64,000 nucleotides of DNA from assembly GCA_040768445.1 (NCBI GenBank), contig JAXGMV010000001.1:2108001-2172000 (forward strand), read 5' to 3'. Each line of letters starts with the position of its first letter. Position 1 is the stretch's first letter. Below, piece after piece: positions 33,240 to 42,453 of this stretch. The stretch is from JAXGMV01 sp040768445 (lineage in GTDB: Bacteria; Chloroflexota; Anaerolineae; Anaerolineales; Anaerolineaceae). Below the pieces are notes generated by a model that had not been told where the DNA came from, did no database searches, and worked only from the letters and a program-made list of their open reading frames with translations. Position numbers and translations under genes: made by a program.

Positions 33240-34418
33240 ATGAAAATTAACCGTGTATCAGTGATCGTTCTGGATGGCGTTGGTGCAGGTGAAGCGCCAG
33301 ACTCGGCTGCTTACGGAGATGCTGGCAGCAATTCACTGGGTAATACCGCCCGGGAAGTTGGCGGTTTGACCCTCCCCAATCTAGAGGGACTTGGATTTGG
33401 TTATATTACACCGATGCTTGGTGTTGCCCAGGTTGAAAACCCGACTGGCGCTTATGGACGTTTGAAGCCACAATCAGCCGGCAAAGATACTATCATCGGT
33501 CACTGGGAAATGATGGGAATCTACCTGGATAAACCAATGCCAACCTACCCTAATGGTTTTCCCCGGGAATTATTGGACGAATATGAACATTTGATTGGTA
33601 GAAAAACTTTGGGCAATTATGCAGCTTCGGGCACTGAGATCATCAAAGACCTTGGTGAGGAGCATTTGCGAACCGGATATCCAATCATTTATACATCAGC
33701 TGATTCGGTATTTCAAATCGCAGCGCATGAATCTGTTATTCCGATTGACGAACTGTACCGCATTTCAAAAATCGCCCGCGAATTACTGCGTGGCGAACAT
33801 GCAGTTGGAAGGGTCATTTCCCGGCCGTTTATTGGTGATAGCGCTGCCACCTTCAAACGAACTGACCGCAGACGGGATTATCCACTGCTGCCTGCTACGC
33901 CAACCGTGATGGACAGGATGGTGGATGCGAATTTAGAAGTCTGGTCTATCGGCAAAATTGACGACATCTTTGGTCATCGCGGCATTACCCACAAGCAGCA
34001 CACCCTGGACAATGATGAAAGCGCGCAGGCTGTGATCGATTCATTGGCAGAGCCCTTTGAGGGGTTGATATTTGCCAACCTGATAGAATTTGACATGATA
34101 TACGGTCACCGCAATGATGCCAAAGGCTATGCCCAGGCACTGGAGCGGTTTGACACCTTCGTGCCAGGAATCAGGGCAGCGATGAAGCCAGGCGACCTGG
34201 CAATTGTCACTGGCGATCACGGCGTTGATCCAACGACCGAAAGCACCGATCACTCCAGAGAGATGGTGCCATTGCTTGTCTTTGGACCTGCCATTACTCA
34301 AGGTATAAACCTGGATACCCGCAATTCCTTTGCTGATATTGGTGCGACGATCTGTGAGATATTTGGCCTGGATGCACCGCTTATTGGCAGTTCATTCCTC
34401 AAGGAATTGATTCAGTAA
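33240..34418 (+). CDS. deoB: Phosphopentomutase
   Basis: A 392-residue alkaline-phosphatase-superfamily enzyme that interconverts (deoxy)ribose 1-phosphate and 5-phosphate. This is the step after the nucleoside phosphorylases found elsewhere in this window. Motifs: VLDGVGAGEAPDSAAYGD (metal site), GKDTIIGHWEMMG with the phosphorylated Thr, SADSVFQIAAHE, RDYPLLPATPTVMD, FGHRGITHKQHT and TGDHGVDPTTESTDHSREMVPLL. Length is normal for DeoB. The ATG follows GAGGTGAG. It is monocistronic and divergent from yifB. Confidence 0.96.
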   Translation: MKINRVSVIVLDGVGAGEAPDSAAYGDAGSNSLGNTAREVGGLTLPNLEGLGFGYITPMLGVAQVENPTGAYGRLKPQSAGKDTIIGHWEMMGIYLDKPMPTYPNGFPRELLDEYEHLIGRKTLGNYAASGTEIIKDLGEEHLRTGYPIIYTSADSVFQIAAHESVIPIDELYRISKIARELLRGEHAVGRVISRPFIGDSAATFKRTDRRRDYPLLPATPTVMDRMVDANLEVWSIGKIDDIFGHRGITHKQHTLDNDESAQAVIDSLAEPFEGLIFANLIEFDMIYGHRNDAKGYAQALERFDTFVPGIRAAMKPGDLAIVTGDHGVDPTTESTDHSREMVPLLVFGPAITQGINLDTRNSFADIGATICEIFGLDAPLIGSSFLKELIQ

Positions 34419-34521
34419 GAGAGCCACAAAGAGTTATCTTGTGCCTGATTTCTTTCTGAAATAAACAGATCAAAATGATGGGGAGAGTTTGATAATTCAA
34501 AAAATTTGAATAGTTAAAATC

Positions 34522-34553
34522 AAGAGACTGTCCTTCAAAAGGGACAGCCTCTT
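34522..34553. terminator. Hairpin between convergent genes
   Basis: Stem AAGAG-A-CTGTCC paired with GGACAG-C-CTCTT (one A-C mismatch). It lies immediately after the stop of the - strand DUF218 gene and about 100 nt after deoB. Flanking T-runs are weak on both strands (GATTTTAAC on -). Confidence 0.5.
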
Positions 34554-34555
34554 CA

Positions 34556-35200
34556 TTATCCAGATCGGAATCCAAGGAAAAAAGCGAGCAGCTTGAAATA
34601 CTCGTTGATGGTAAGTTCCCAGCCGGCAAGGGTTTGCCACCAGTTAGTTGATTGATACCAGTGCCCTCTCACCGGATGGATGGTGATCATGATGTCACTG
34701 CCGCGAAAGATGCGATTGAAGATCAGTTTCGTCCTGAGGCTGTGATAGGGTTCAGTGACGATAACGGCTGATGCAATGCCTCGGCTCTTGAAGGTATTTT
34801 TGGCAGCAACTGCCTCATCCCAGGTGGACGTGACCACCTGTTCAGTGATGAGAATTGCCCCTGAGGGAATACCAAGGCGTGTTGCTTCAAACCGCATGAT
34901 CTTTGTATAATCGCCAAATTCCGGCAGGGTGATACCGGTGTCTGTCAGTATCACCTGGTTGACATCTTTGTTCTTGTATAATAATGCAGCTTCTTCAAGC
35001 CGCTCTATCCCGCCGCCGCTCAGCACATAGGCGGCATCGGATTTCTCGAGCGGATCAGCGACGATGAGAATACCGCCTGCCGCCCGAAGGAAAAATTCCA
35101 CAAACAGCAAACTCATCAAGATCATCACTACCAGTGCGGCTGGCAGTAACTTTGATGAATGTTTTGGTCGCGATTTATCCTCCGGGCGGTTTACAGTCAT
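34556..35200 (-). CDS. YdcF/ElyC/SanA-like DUF218 membrane-anchored protein
   Basis: 214 residues: a short cytoplasmic start (NRPEDKSRPKHSSK), one transmembrane helix (about residues 20-42) and an extracytoplasmic DUF218 domain. The domain shows AAYVLSGGGIERLEEAALLY, VILTDTG, STWDEAVAAKNTFKSRGI and VTEPYHSLRTKLIFNRIF. Members such as SanA and ElyC affect envelope integrity, but the chemical activity is not settled. It starts 26 nt after the patB stop on the same strand without an evident ribosome-binding site, so co-transcription with patB is plausible. Confidence 0.8.
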   Translation of the reverse strand: MTVNRPEDKSRPKHSSKLLPAALVVMILMSLLFVEFFLRAAGGILIVADPLEKSDAAYVLSGGGIERLEEAALLYKNKDVNQVILTDTGITLPEFGDYTKIMRFEATRLGIPSGAILITEQVVTSTWDEAVAAKNTFKSRGIASAVIVTEPYHSLRTKLIFNRIFRGSDIMITIHPVRGHWYQSTNWWQTLAGWELTINEYFKLLAFFLGFRSG

Positions 35201-35226
35201 GTTTTGTAATTATTATCTAGAAATGA

Positions 35227-36381
35227 TCAAGCATGCTTTAGGGCGGTTTTCATCCGTTCCAGGCCTTCCTCAAGCGTCTTCCTGGGGCAGCCGTAGTTCA
35301 GGCGCACAAATCCTTCGCCGGGTTTTGCAAATCGGTGGCCATCGTTAACAGCCAGCTTGCCATACTTAAGGAAGAAATCGGATGGTTTTTCAGGCAGGTT
35401 GGCTGCTCGGCAGTCAAGCCAACCGAGGTAGGTGCCCTCAGGTTTACCCATTGATATACCCGGTAATTCCTTGTTGACAGTGTCAAACAGGAAATCACGA
35501 TTTCCTTCGAGATAGACCATCATTTCATCCAGCCAGGGTTCGCAGTCCCGGTAGGCAGCTGTCATTGCCACCAGTGCCAGGAGATTGACCCATCCTGCAA
35601 CCCCACCGCCGGCTTTCTTGATCCGTTCACGCAATACTTTGTCCTTGACGATGATCATCGAGGCTTCAAGACCGGCAATATTGAAGGTTTTACTGGGCGC
35701 CATCAAGGTGACAGTGTTGTTTGAGATCTCATCGTTCAGCGATGCAATTGGCAAATGTTTATAGCCTGAGTAAATCAGGTCGCTGTGAATTTCATCTGAA
35801 CAAATCGTCACACCTTTGCTAAGACAAATCTCTGCCATTTTTTCCAACTCAAATTTAGTAAAGACTCTTCCAGCTGGATTTTGGGGGTTACACAGGATAA
35901 AGAGCTTTGTGTTGGGCTCGATTGATTTTTCAAAGGCATCAAAGTCAACCTGATAATAGCCGTTCTTATCTGCAATCAATTCATTTTCCTGCTGAACCAA
36001 ATTGACATTACTGGCTACCTGTAGAAATGGTGGGTAGGCAGGCGTCTGAAGCAGGACGCCATCACCAGGCTGGCAGACCGCATGACTGACAAGATTGAAG
36101 GCGCTGACAACACCCGGGAAGAACAAGATTTCTTCTGCTGTGATATGCCATTGATGACGGCGCGCCATCCAGTCTACAATGACTTCTTTCATTTCATCAG
36201 TTTCTGTTGGATAACCAAAGACACCGTGATCAATCCGTTTGTGTAAAGCATCAAGGATAGCCGGCGGTGAGACAAAATCCATATCAGCAATCCACATCGG
36301 AAGCACATCTTTGTCATATAACAGCCATTTGATGCTTTCGGATTGTTGACGATCAAGAATTGTATCGAAGTCGTATTTCAT
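35227..36381 (-). CDS. patB: PatB/MalY-type aminotransferase (cystathionine beta-lyase-like)
   Basis: A 384-residue fold type I PLP enzyme. It opens with KYDFDTILDRQQSESIKW and LPMWIADMDFVSPPAI, the PatB/MalY signature. CNPQNPAGRVFTKFEL, CSDEIHSDLIYSGYKH and MAPSKTFNIAGLEASM (PLP Lys in SKTFN) follow. A C-terminal RLNYGCPRKTLEEGLERM holds the carboxylate-binding Arg. Relatives cleave cystathionine or other C-S bonds and some transaminate, so the exact substrate is uncertain. The start has GAGGAAAGGG upstream. It is divergent from the methyltransferase at 36523. Confidence 0.88.
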   Translation of the reverse strand: MKYDFDTILDRQQSESIKWLLYDKDVLPMWIADMDFVSPPAILDALHKRIDHGVFGYPTETDEMKEVIVDWMARRHQWHITAEEILFFPGVVSAFNLVSHAVCQPGDGVLLQTPAYPPFLQVASNVNLVQQENELIADKNGYYQVDFDAFEKSIEPNTKLFILCNPQNPAGRVFTKFELEKMAEICLSKGVTICSDEIHSDLIYSGYKHLPIASLNDEISNNTVTLMAPSKTFNIAGLEASMIIVKDKVLRERIKKAGGGVAGWVNLLALVAMTAAYRDCEPWLDEMMVYLEGNRDFLFDTVNKELPGISMGKPEGTYLGWLDCRAANLPEKPSDFFLKYGKLAVNDGHRFAKPGEGFVRLNYGCPRKTLEEGLERMKTALKHA

Positions 36382-36522
36382 TTTTAAAAATACCCTTTCC
36401 TCAGTGAATGATGGTTTTATATGATTATATATCCGGATTGCAGTAAACAGCGTACCTTCGTCTCAATCTTAAAATTTTAAGCAGGTAAAGGTGCATTATA
36501 ATATTTTGATATTGAGGATTAA

Positions 36523-37440
36523 ATGGTGAGTATGACAAGCAATTTCCAGGTTCCTGATTATAAATTTTTACATTCACCACACTGGCGAGATTATGAGCTG
36601 TTGGACAGCGGCGATGGTTCAAGGTTGGAACGTTTTGGACAGTATGTCCTGGTAAGACCGGATGCAGAAGCAGTCTGGCACCCCAGCCTAAATGACTCAG
36701 AATGGTTGAAGGCAGATGCAAAATTTACCGCCTCAGATGAGAAAAACGGCGGTCACTGGGTCAAAAAGCCATATGTACCTGAGAAATGGACAATCTCATA
36801 CAAGGACATAAATTTCAGCATCCAGCTATCAGGCTCAAAACAGGTGGGTGTGTTCCCTGAACAGGCGGCGCAGTGGGACAGCGTCTCCAAGAAAATCCGT
36901 ACAGCAGGGCGTCCGACTAATGTTCTGAATTTATTCGGTTACACAGGACTGGCGTCCATCTCGGCAGCCAATGCAGGCGCAGATGTGACTCACGTTGATG
37001 CCTCTCGGAAGGCAATCACCTGGGGAATGGAAAACCAGCAGCTAACTGGGTCCAACAGTGGCAAAGTACGCTGGCTGGTTGATGATGCGATCAAGTTTGT
37101 CAATCGGCAAGCAAGACGTGGCTCAGTTTACGATGGTATCTTGATGGACCCACCAAAATTTGGGCGTGGTCCAAAGGGCGAAGTTTGGGATTTTTACAAA
37201 TGGCTGCCTACACTGCTTGAGAGTTGTAAAACCATATTGTCTGAGAAGCCCTTGTTTTTCCTGATCACTGCGTATGCAGTAAAAGCCTCTGCCCTGACAC
37301 TGAATCATGCTCTGCGAGACATACTGCCGGCTGGCAGCGGTGCTTATGAGATGGGTGAGACAATACTGGCAGAACAAAGCGGCAAGCATTTACTCTCCAC
37401 TTCTGTCTATTGTATGTGGTCTTCAACAATTAATGAATAA
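36523..37440 (+). CDS. Class I SAM-dependent methyltransferase, RlmI-related
   Basis: A 305-residue protein of the PF10672-like group. Its N-terminal half is beta-rich (KWTISYKDINFSIQLSGSKQVGVFPEQAAQW). The Rossmann domain shows VLNLFGYTGLASISAANAGADVTHVDASRKAI, VDDAIKFVNRQARRG and the catalytic-loop-like ILMDPPKFGRGPKGEVWDF. It resembles the RlmI/RlmK 23S rRNA methyltransferases but lacks the N-terminal PUA domain. The rRNA target is inference. TATAAT at 36497-36502 is a likely -10. It starts behind GAGGA and is followed by proC after 12 nt. Confidence 0.82.
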   Translation: MVSMTSNFQVPDYKFLHSPHWRDYELLDSGDGSRLERFGQYVLVRPDAEAVWHPSLNDSEWLKADAKFTASDEKNGGHWVKKPYVPEKWTISYKDINFSIQLSGSKQVGVFPEQAAQWDSVSKKIRTAGRPTNVLNLFGYTGLASISAANAGADVTHVDASRKAITWGMENQQLTGSNSGKVRWLVDDAIKFVNRQARRGSVYDGILMDPPKFGRGPKGEVWDFYKWLPTLLESCKTILSEKPLFFLITAYAVKASALTLNHALRDILPAGSGAYEMGETILAEQSGKHLLSTSVYCMWSSTINE

Positions 37441-37452
37441 AGGTCAACAACG

Positions 37453-38301
37453 ATGAATAAATTTCCAAAAATTGCAGTCATTGGTCCAGGAGTAATGGGT
37501 GAGACGGTTATCGCTGGTTTGCTCAGAACTCAAGTGACCGTCAGCGATCATATCAATGCATCCGGACCTCTGCTTGAACGCGGCGAAGAGCTGAGGCAGC
37601 TGTATCAAATCAACCCTTTTACAGACAACCAGCTTGCGGTGGAAAATGCCGATGCAGTCATCTTGTCTGTAAAACCTCAGCAACTACCAGCAGTTCTCAA
37701 GGATCTCCATGGCTTAATCAATCAGAATGCTGTGGTGATATCAGTCATAGCCGGTGCATCCCTAAGCATGCTGGGAGATGGCCTCAACCATAAGAGCCTC
37801 ATCCGTTCAATGCCCAACACTGCCGCTCAGATCGGCGAGAGTGTAACAGTTTGGACTGATTCAAGAGATGTTACAGAAAGCCAGCTGCGTCTTGCCAAAC
37901 AGATCTTTGAAGCGCTTGGTGGTGAGGTATATGTAGACGATGAAAGCTATCTTGATATGGCGACCGCACTGTCTGGCACCGGCCCGGCTTATGTCTTTTT
38001 ATTTATGGAAGCCATGATTGATGCAGGTGTTCACCTGGGTTTTCCACGCAGAATTTCTGAAGAACTGGTCTATCACACGTTGAGAGGATCAGTGGATTAC
38101 TACAAATCAAAGAAAGAACATCCAGCTGCACTACGCAATGATGTGACATCGCCTGGTGGCACTTCAGCAGCTGCGCTGTATTACCTTGAAAAAGCGGGTT
38201 TTCGAACAGCCATTTCCAGGGCGATCTGGGCTGCCTATGAAAGATCACAGGAACTGGGCAAAGGAAAGCAAGGAAGTGACCCGGAGAAAAAAGTGTTTTA
38301 A
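37453..38301 (+). CDS. proC: Pyrroline-5-carboxylate reductase
   Basis: A 282-residue NAD(P)H-dependent enzyme that performs the last step of proline synthesis. Motifs: IAVIGPGVMGETVIAGL (nucleotide binding), VILSVKPQQLPAVL, SLIRSMPNTAAQIGESVTVW, ALSGTGPAYVFLFMEAMIDAGVHLGFPR and LRNDVTSPGGTSAAALYYLE (ProC signature). Length is typical. It starts 12 nt after the methyltransferase and is probably co-transcribed. Confidence 0.95.
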   Translation: MNKFPKIAVIGPGVMGETVIAGLLRTQVTVSDHINASGPLLERGEELRQLYQINPFTDNQLAVENADAVILSVKPQQLPAVLKDLHGLINQNAVVISVIAGASLSMLGDGLNHKSLIRSMPNTAAQIGESVTVWTDSRDVTESQLRLAKQIFEALGGEVYVDDESYLDMATALSGTGPAYVFLFMEAMIDAGVHLGFPRRISEELVYHTLRGSVDYYKSKKEHPAALRNDVTSPGGTSAAALYYLEKAGFRTAISRAIWAAYERSQELGKGKQGSDPEKKVF

Positions 38302-38382
38302 TACTCACTATGGTTATGTCTCTTCATATAATGACTTCTTAATCATGACACGTGCTCATTAAATACAGGGTATCAAGTCATG

Positions 38383-38411
38383 TTCGCATTTAGATGCAAA
38401 AATGTTAGAAT
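38383..38411 (+). promoter_or_regulatory. Candidate promoter of the lipoprotein-mtaB unit
   Basis: TTCGCA (38383-38388), a 17-bp spacer and TAGAAT (38406-38411) preceded by an extended -10 TG (TGT). It ends about 30 nt before the lipoprotein ATG. Confidence 0.45.
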
Positions 38412-38442
38412 AAATTACGTCTGCTGTTATTATTGAGGCGAT

Positions 38443-39117
38443 ATGAAGAGAACCAGTTTATTGATTAATGCCGGCCTGATCATTTTCTTGCCCTTGTTAG
38501 CAACTGCTTGTGCTGCCTTTAAGATCACTGGACCATCGCCAGCAAGAGCAATCGAGGGTACCTATTTTGCTGATGACTTCAGTAATCCGTCCACAACCTG
38601 GAGTACATATAACCAGCCGGGTGCAGAGATTGTGATTGAGGAAGGCGTTTTACGATTCCGGGTCGATGAGTCGTATTATGACTTTTGGTCAACAACCGGC
38701 CAAAATTATAAAAATGTGGAAGTTGAAGTGCTGGCCGAAAAAAAAGATGGACCAGATAACAATAATTTTGGATTGATTTGCAGGTATGCAGATGCAAAGA
38801 ATTATTATGCATTCTTAATTAGCTCTGATGGATATTACGGCATCATGCGTGTGCTGGATGGCGAGTACAAGCTTCTTTCATCAGAAAACATGAAATTATC
38901 ACCGGCTATCAATACCGGACAATCAAGCAATCACCTTAGGGCTGATTGTCTCGGTTCGCAGCTTGTTTTCTATGTCAATGACCAATTTCTTACGACCGTC
39001 CAGGACAGCCAGTTATCTCAAGGTCAAACTGGTGTCATTGTTGGAACTTATGATGAAGCAGGTGTTGAAATTCATTTTGATGATTTTATTGTTCAAGAAT
39101 CCCAGCTAATAAAATGA
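38443..39117 (+). CDS. Putative lipoprotein with concanavalin-like (LamG/DUF1080-type) domain
   Basis: 224 residues. The signal peptide (MKRTSLLINAGLIIFLPLL) ends in lipobox LATAC, so Cys23 is the likely lipidation site. The rest looks like one jelly-roll domain: YFADDFSNPSTTWST, then FGLICRYADAKNYYAFLISSDGYYGI and FHFDDF-like VEIHFDDFIVQE near the end. This pattern is common in Chloroflexota surface proteins. Ligand unknown. Its stop overlaps the mtaB start (ATGA), an odd partnership for a surface protein and a tRNA enzyme, but translation is probably coupled. Confidence 0.75.
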   Translation: MKRTSLLINAGLIIFLPLLATACAAFKITGPSPARAIEGTYFADDFSNPSTTWSTYNQPGAEIVIEEGVLRFRVDESYYDFWSTTGQNYKNVEVEVLAEKKDGPDNNNFGLICRYADAKNYYAFLISSDGYYGIMRVLDGEYKLLSSENMKLSPAINTGQSSNHLRADCLGSQLVFYVNDQFLTTVQDSQLSQGQTGVIVGTYDEAGVEIHFDDFIVQESQLIK

Positions 39118-40388
39118 AAGTCTATTTTGATACGATCGGCTGCCGGCTTAATCAAAGCGAAGTTGAGAAGATGGCCGGAAGTTTTTCTGATGCTGGCCAT
39201 GAGATTGTCTCATCATCTGCAGATGCAGACCTTGTTATTGTTAATACCTGCGCGGTTACAAACAACGCTGTTGCTGATTCACGGCAAAGCATCAGGCGCA
39301 GCAGCCGTACAAAAAAAGCACAAATTGTGGTCACAGGTTGTTGGGCAACATTAGAACCTGATGCGGTGATGAGTCTTGATGGTGTTGTTCAGGTTATTCC
39401 AAATGCGCATAAAAGTGAGCTCACAGAAACTGTCCTGGGCATTTTGGACTATCACATTGGACAAAATTCAGGCAGGCAAGCGCTTCCTGGTCAAAAAATG
39501 CGAACCCGCGCATTTATTAAAGCGCAAGATGGCTGCAACAATGGTTGCACCTTCTGTGTCACCCGGGTTGCGCGCGGTAGAAGCGTCAGCAGTTCAACAA
39601 AATCAATACTTGAGGATATCCAATTCGCAGTTGAATCCGGTGTGAAAGAGGTCGTGCTGACAGGAGTGAATCTTGGCTCATGGGGCAGAGACTTTAATCA
39701 TCCTTCCAACTTGAAAGACTTAATCAAGACAGTGCTGGCTGACACAGATATTGTTCGTTTGAGGTTGTCCTCACTTGAACCGTGGAATTTGGATGAAGGG
39801 TTTTTTGAGTTATGGGAGAATCCGCGTCTGTGCCGGCACCTGCACCTTTCTTTGCAATCCGGATGCGACAGAACATTGGAACGTATGCGGCGCAGGGGAG
39901 ATACCCATGCTTACCGTAATGTCGTTAAGGCTGCCAGGCAGGTATCTCCATTAATTGCGATCACCACCGATATAATTGTCGGATTTCCAGGTGAGAATGA
40001 AAATGATTTCATGGAGAGCTGCAAGTTCATCCAAGAGATGGAATTTGCAAGTGGACACGTCTTTACCTTTTCACCACGCCAACATACACCTGCTTATTCA
40101 TTTGCTGATCAAGTACACCCGGCTGAGAAAAAACTGCGGTTTAAGGTTGTCAAAGAGCTTTTCAACCTGTCACAACAGCGGTATTCAGAGCAGTTTGTTG
40201 ATCAATCACTGCAAGTGCTGTGGGAGCGCTCAAAGACAAACGATGGTGTCACATGGCAGTTATCCGGGTTAAGTGACAATTATTTGCGAATTCGTTCAGA
40301 ATCAAAATCTAATCTTTGGAATGAGATTAGTGTTGTAAAATTGAACCATTCGGATAATTCGGGTATGCATGGGTTAATAATATATTAG
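39114..40388 (+). CDS. mtaB: tRNA t6A37 methylthiotransferase MtaB
   Basis: A 424-residue radical SAM enzyme that converts t6A37 to ms2t6A37 in tRNAs reading ANN codons. It has an N-terminal MTTase domain with cysteines in TIGCRLNQSEVEKM, VNTCAVTNNA and VTGCWATLEPD. The radical SAM cluster CNNGCTFC lies in KAQDGCNNGCTFCVTRVARG, and GVNLGSWG, LSSLEPWNLD and LHLSLQSGCDRTLERMRR follow. The C-terminal TRAM-like part is short. RLNQSE at the N-terminus favours MtaB over MiaB. It overlaps the lipoprotein gene by four bases. Confidence 0.92.
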   Translation: MKVYFDTIGCRLNQSEVEKMAGSFSDAGHEIVSSSADADLVIVNTCAVTNNAVADSRQSIRRSSRTKKAQIVVTGCWATLEPDAVMSLDGVVQVIPNAHKSELTETVLGILDYHIGQNSGRQALPGQKMRTRAFIKAQDGCNNGCTFCVTRVARGRSVSSSTKSILEDIQFAVESGVKEVVLTGVNLGSWGRDFNHPSNLKDLIKTVLADTDIVRLRLSSLEPWNLDEGFFELWENPRLCRHLHLSLQSGCDRTLERMRRRGDTHAYRNVVKAARQVSPLIAITTDIIVGFPGENENDFMESCKFIQEMEFASGHVFTFSPRQHTPAYSFADQVHPAEKKLRFKVVKELFNLSQQRYSEQFVDQSLQVLWERSKTNDGVTWQLSGLSDNYLRIRSESKSNLWNEISVVKLNHSDNSGMHGLIIY

Positions 40389-40406
40389 CTGAGATCATGG
40401 ATTAGT

Positions 40407-40434
40407 CTTGACTTCGGGCTGCTTGGTAGTAAAA
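40407..40434 (+). promoter_or_regulatory. Promoter of the kimA-trkA operon
   Basis: TTGACT (40407-40412), a 16-bp spacer and TAAAAT (40429-40434), each matching the consensus at five of six positions, about 58 nt upstream of the permease start. Confidence 0.6.
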
Positions 40435-40491
40435 TTCGCAGGTTTGTTTTGTCGATAGCACTAACCCAGTGCACAGGGTATGAGGAGCAGA

Positions 40492-42432
40492 ATGGATATT
40501 GATCATAATCACGGATCCACGGTGCTGCACCAGGATTCGAATTACTCGCCGCCAAAATCATGGCGTACATGGTTGATCGGTCGACCACTGTCTACCGCAG
40601 ACGCGCCTAATGAGACTATTGGCAAGGCAGTTGGATTGGCAGTATTTGCTTCTGATGCGTTATCTTCCACTGCTTATGCCACACAGGAAATGATGGTTAT
40701 CCTGGCACTGGCAGGTTCTGCAGCTTTTGGATTGTCTGTACCTATATCACTTGCAATCATTGCACTGCTCACAATCCTGACAATATCCTACGAACAAACC
40801 ATACATGCCTACCCAAATGGCGGCGGAGCCTATATCGTTGCCCGTGACAATCTTGGTGAATTTCCTGCCCTGGTAGCAGCGGCAGCGCTATTGACTGATT
40901 ACATCCTCACCGTTGCCGTCTCTATCTCATCCGGTGTGGCACAGTTGGTTTCTGCATTCCCAGTATTATATGAATACCGTGTGACAGTGGCTGTTATCCT
41001 TGTCTTTGTTATCATGGTGATTAATTTAAGAGGTGTGAGGGAATCGGGACGTGCTTTATCTCTCCCAACATATTTCTTCGTATTCATCATGTATGGGATG
41101 GTTATTACAGGGTTTATAAAGTTTTTCACCGGTACACTTGGTACAGTGATTGATCCTCCGGAACTTGAACTGATCGGCAGTATGCAGCCAATTACTTTCT
41201 TTTTAATCTTGCGAGCCTTTTCGAATGGTACCTCTGCAGTGACCGGTGTTGAAGCGATTTCAAATGGCATCACTGCTTTTAAGGAACCGCGGAGCAAAAA
41301 TGCAGGCATAACATTAATTTTTATGTCCCTCATATTAGGCTCATTAATGTTTGGAATCACCTTCCTGGCTTATCATCTTCATTCAGTACCGTCTGAATAT
41401 GAAACAATAATCTCGCAGATTGCAAGATCAATATTCAGCGGAAGAGGGTTACTTTACCTGGCAGTTATTGGCGCCACGACAATTATCCTTGTCCTGGCAG
41501 GAAATACTGCCTTTGCAGGTTTTCCAAGGCTTGGTGCTTTAGTTGCGCAGGACGGCTTCCTGCCGCGTCAGTTGACTTACCGGGGAAGCCGGCTTGTGTA
41601 TTCGTATGGTATTGTCTCATTAGCACTCATTGCTAATTTGCTGGTGATTCTCTTCCAGGCAAGCGTCACAAACCTTATTCCGCTCTATGCAATCGGGGTG
41701 TTCCTTTCATTCACCCTGTCACAATTGGGTATGGCTGTCCGCTGGCATAAGTCAGGAAAATTAAAAGAAGGGGAGACTTACCAGGAACGTGGTTCAGTTT
41801 TGCACCGAGACAGTAAATGGCAATTAAAGATGTTCTTTAATGGCTTTGGTGCAGTTACGACCGCAGTTGTTATGGTTGTCTTTGCTGTGACGAAATTCGC
41901 TGACGGCGCCTGGATTGTCATTTTATTGCTGCCAATTTTGATATCAATATTCCTGGTAATTTCCCATCATTACAAGGCGGTTGCCGGCAAACTAACACTC
42001 GAAAACTATGGCAGTGCACCAGTTATTACACGCCAGAGAGTTCTTATTCCGATTGGTGGTGTACATCGCGGCACATTAGCAGCGCTGAGATATGCCCGCA
42101 CGATATCTGACGACATCACAGCTGTACATGTATCTATTGACCAGGAAGAGACGGAGAAGATTCAAAAGAAATGGGATTCCTGGGGCGAAGGCTACCGACT
42201 CGTTATTCTTGAGTCACCTTACCGATTATTTATCGAACCATTATTGAAATACATTGACATTGTTGACGAACGCAGTCAGCCTAATGAAGTGATTACGATT
42301 GTTGTGCCCCAGTTTGTTCCTGCAAAGGCATGGAGCAATGTCCTGCACACCAGGACGGCCAACACATTGCGAAATGTATTGTTAAACCGACCCGATATTG
42401 TGATCACTGAAGTGCCTTACCAGGTTAAATAG
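40492..42432 (+). CDS. kimA: APC-superfamily permease, KimA-like potassium transporter
   Basis: 646 residues. A soluble N-terminal arm precedes about twelve transmembrane helices (residues about 50-490) and a cytoplasmic C-terminal domain (RVLIPIGGVHRGTLAALRYARTISDDITAVHVSID) of the universal-stress-protein type. LIGRPLSTAD, FASDALSSTAYATQEMM, YPNGGGAYIVARDNLG and LLTDYILTVAVSISSGVAQ closely follow the pattern of Bacillus KimA (KUP family, proton-coupled K+ uptake inhibited by c-di-AMP). I prefer ATG 40492 over ATG 40480 because GAGGAG lies between them at proper spacing. Two TrkA-type proteins follow, supporting a K+ role. An amino-acid substrate cannot be excluded. Confidence 0.8.
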   Translation: MDIDHNHGSTVLHQDSNYSPPKSWRTWLIGRPLSTADAPNETIGKAVGLAVFASDALSSTAYATQEMMVILALAGSAAFGLSVPISLAIIALLTILTISYEQTIHAYPNGGGAYIVARDNLGEFPALVAAAALLTDYILTVAVSISSGVAQLVSAFPVLYEYRVTVAVILVFVIMVINLRGVRESGRALSLPTYFFVFIMYGMVITGFIKFFTGTLGTVIDPPELELIGSMQPITFFLILRAFSNGTSAVTGVEAISNGITAFKEPRSKNAGITLIFMSLILGSLMFGITFLAYHLHSVPSEYETIISQIARSIFSGRGLLYLAVIGATTIILVLAGNTAFAGFPRLGALVAQDGFLPRQLTYRGSRLVYSYGIVSLALIANLLVILFQASVTNLIPLYAIGVFLSFTLSQLGMAVRWHKSGKLKEGETYQERGSVLHRDSKWQLKMFFNGFGAVTTAVVMVVFAVTKFADGAWIVILLLPILISIFLVISHHYKAVAGKLTLENYGSAPVITRQRVLIPIGGVHRGTLAALRYARTISDDITAVHVSIDQEETEKIQKKWDSWGEGYRLVILESPYRLFIEPLLKYIDIVDERSQPNEVITIVVPQFVPAKAWSNVLHTRTANTLRNVLLNRPDIVITEVPYQVK

Positions 42433-42453
42433 CTGAAAGAGATTGAGGTAATT

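Noticed and set aside
38345..38359. Near-palindrome ATGACACGTGCTCAT as an operator
   Set aside because: Two mismatches, no second copy seen and no clear relation to a promoter; too weak to list.
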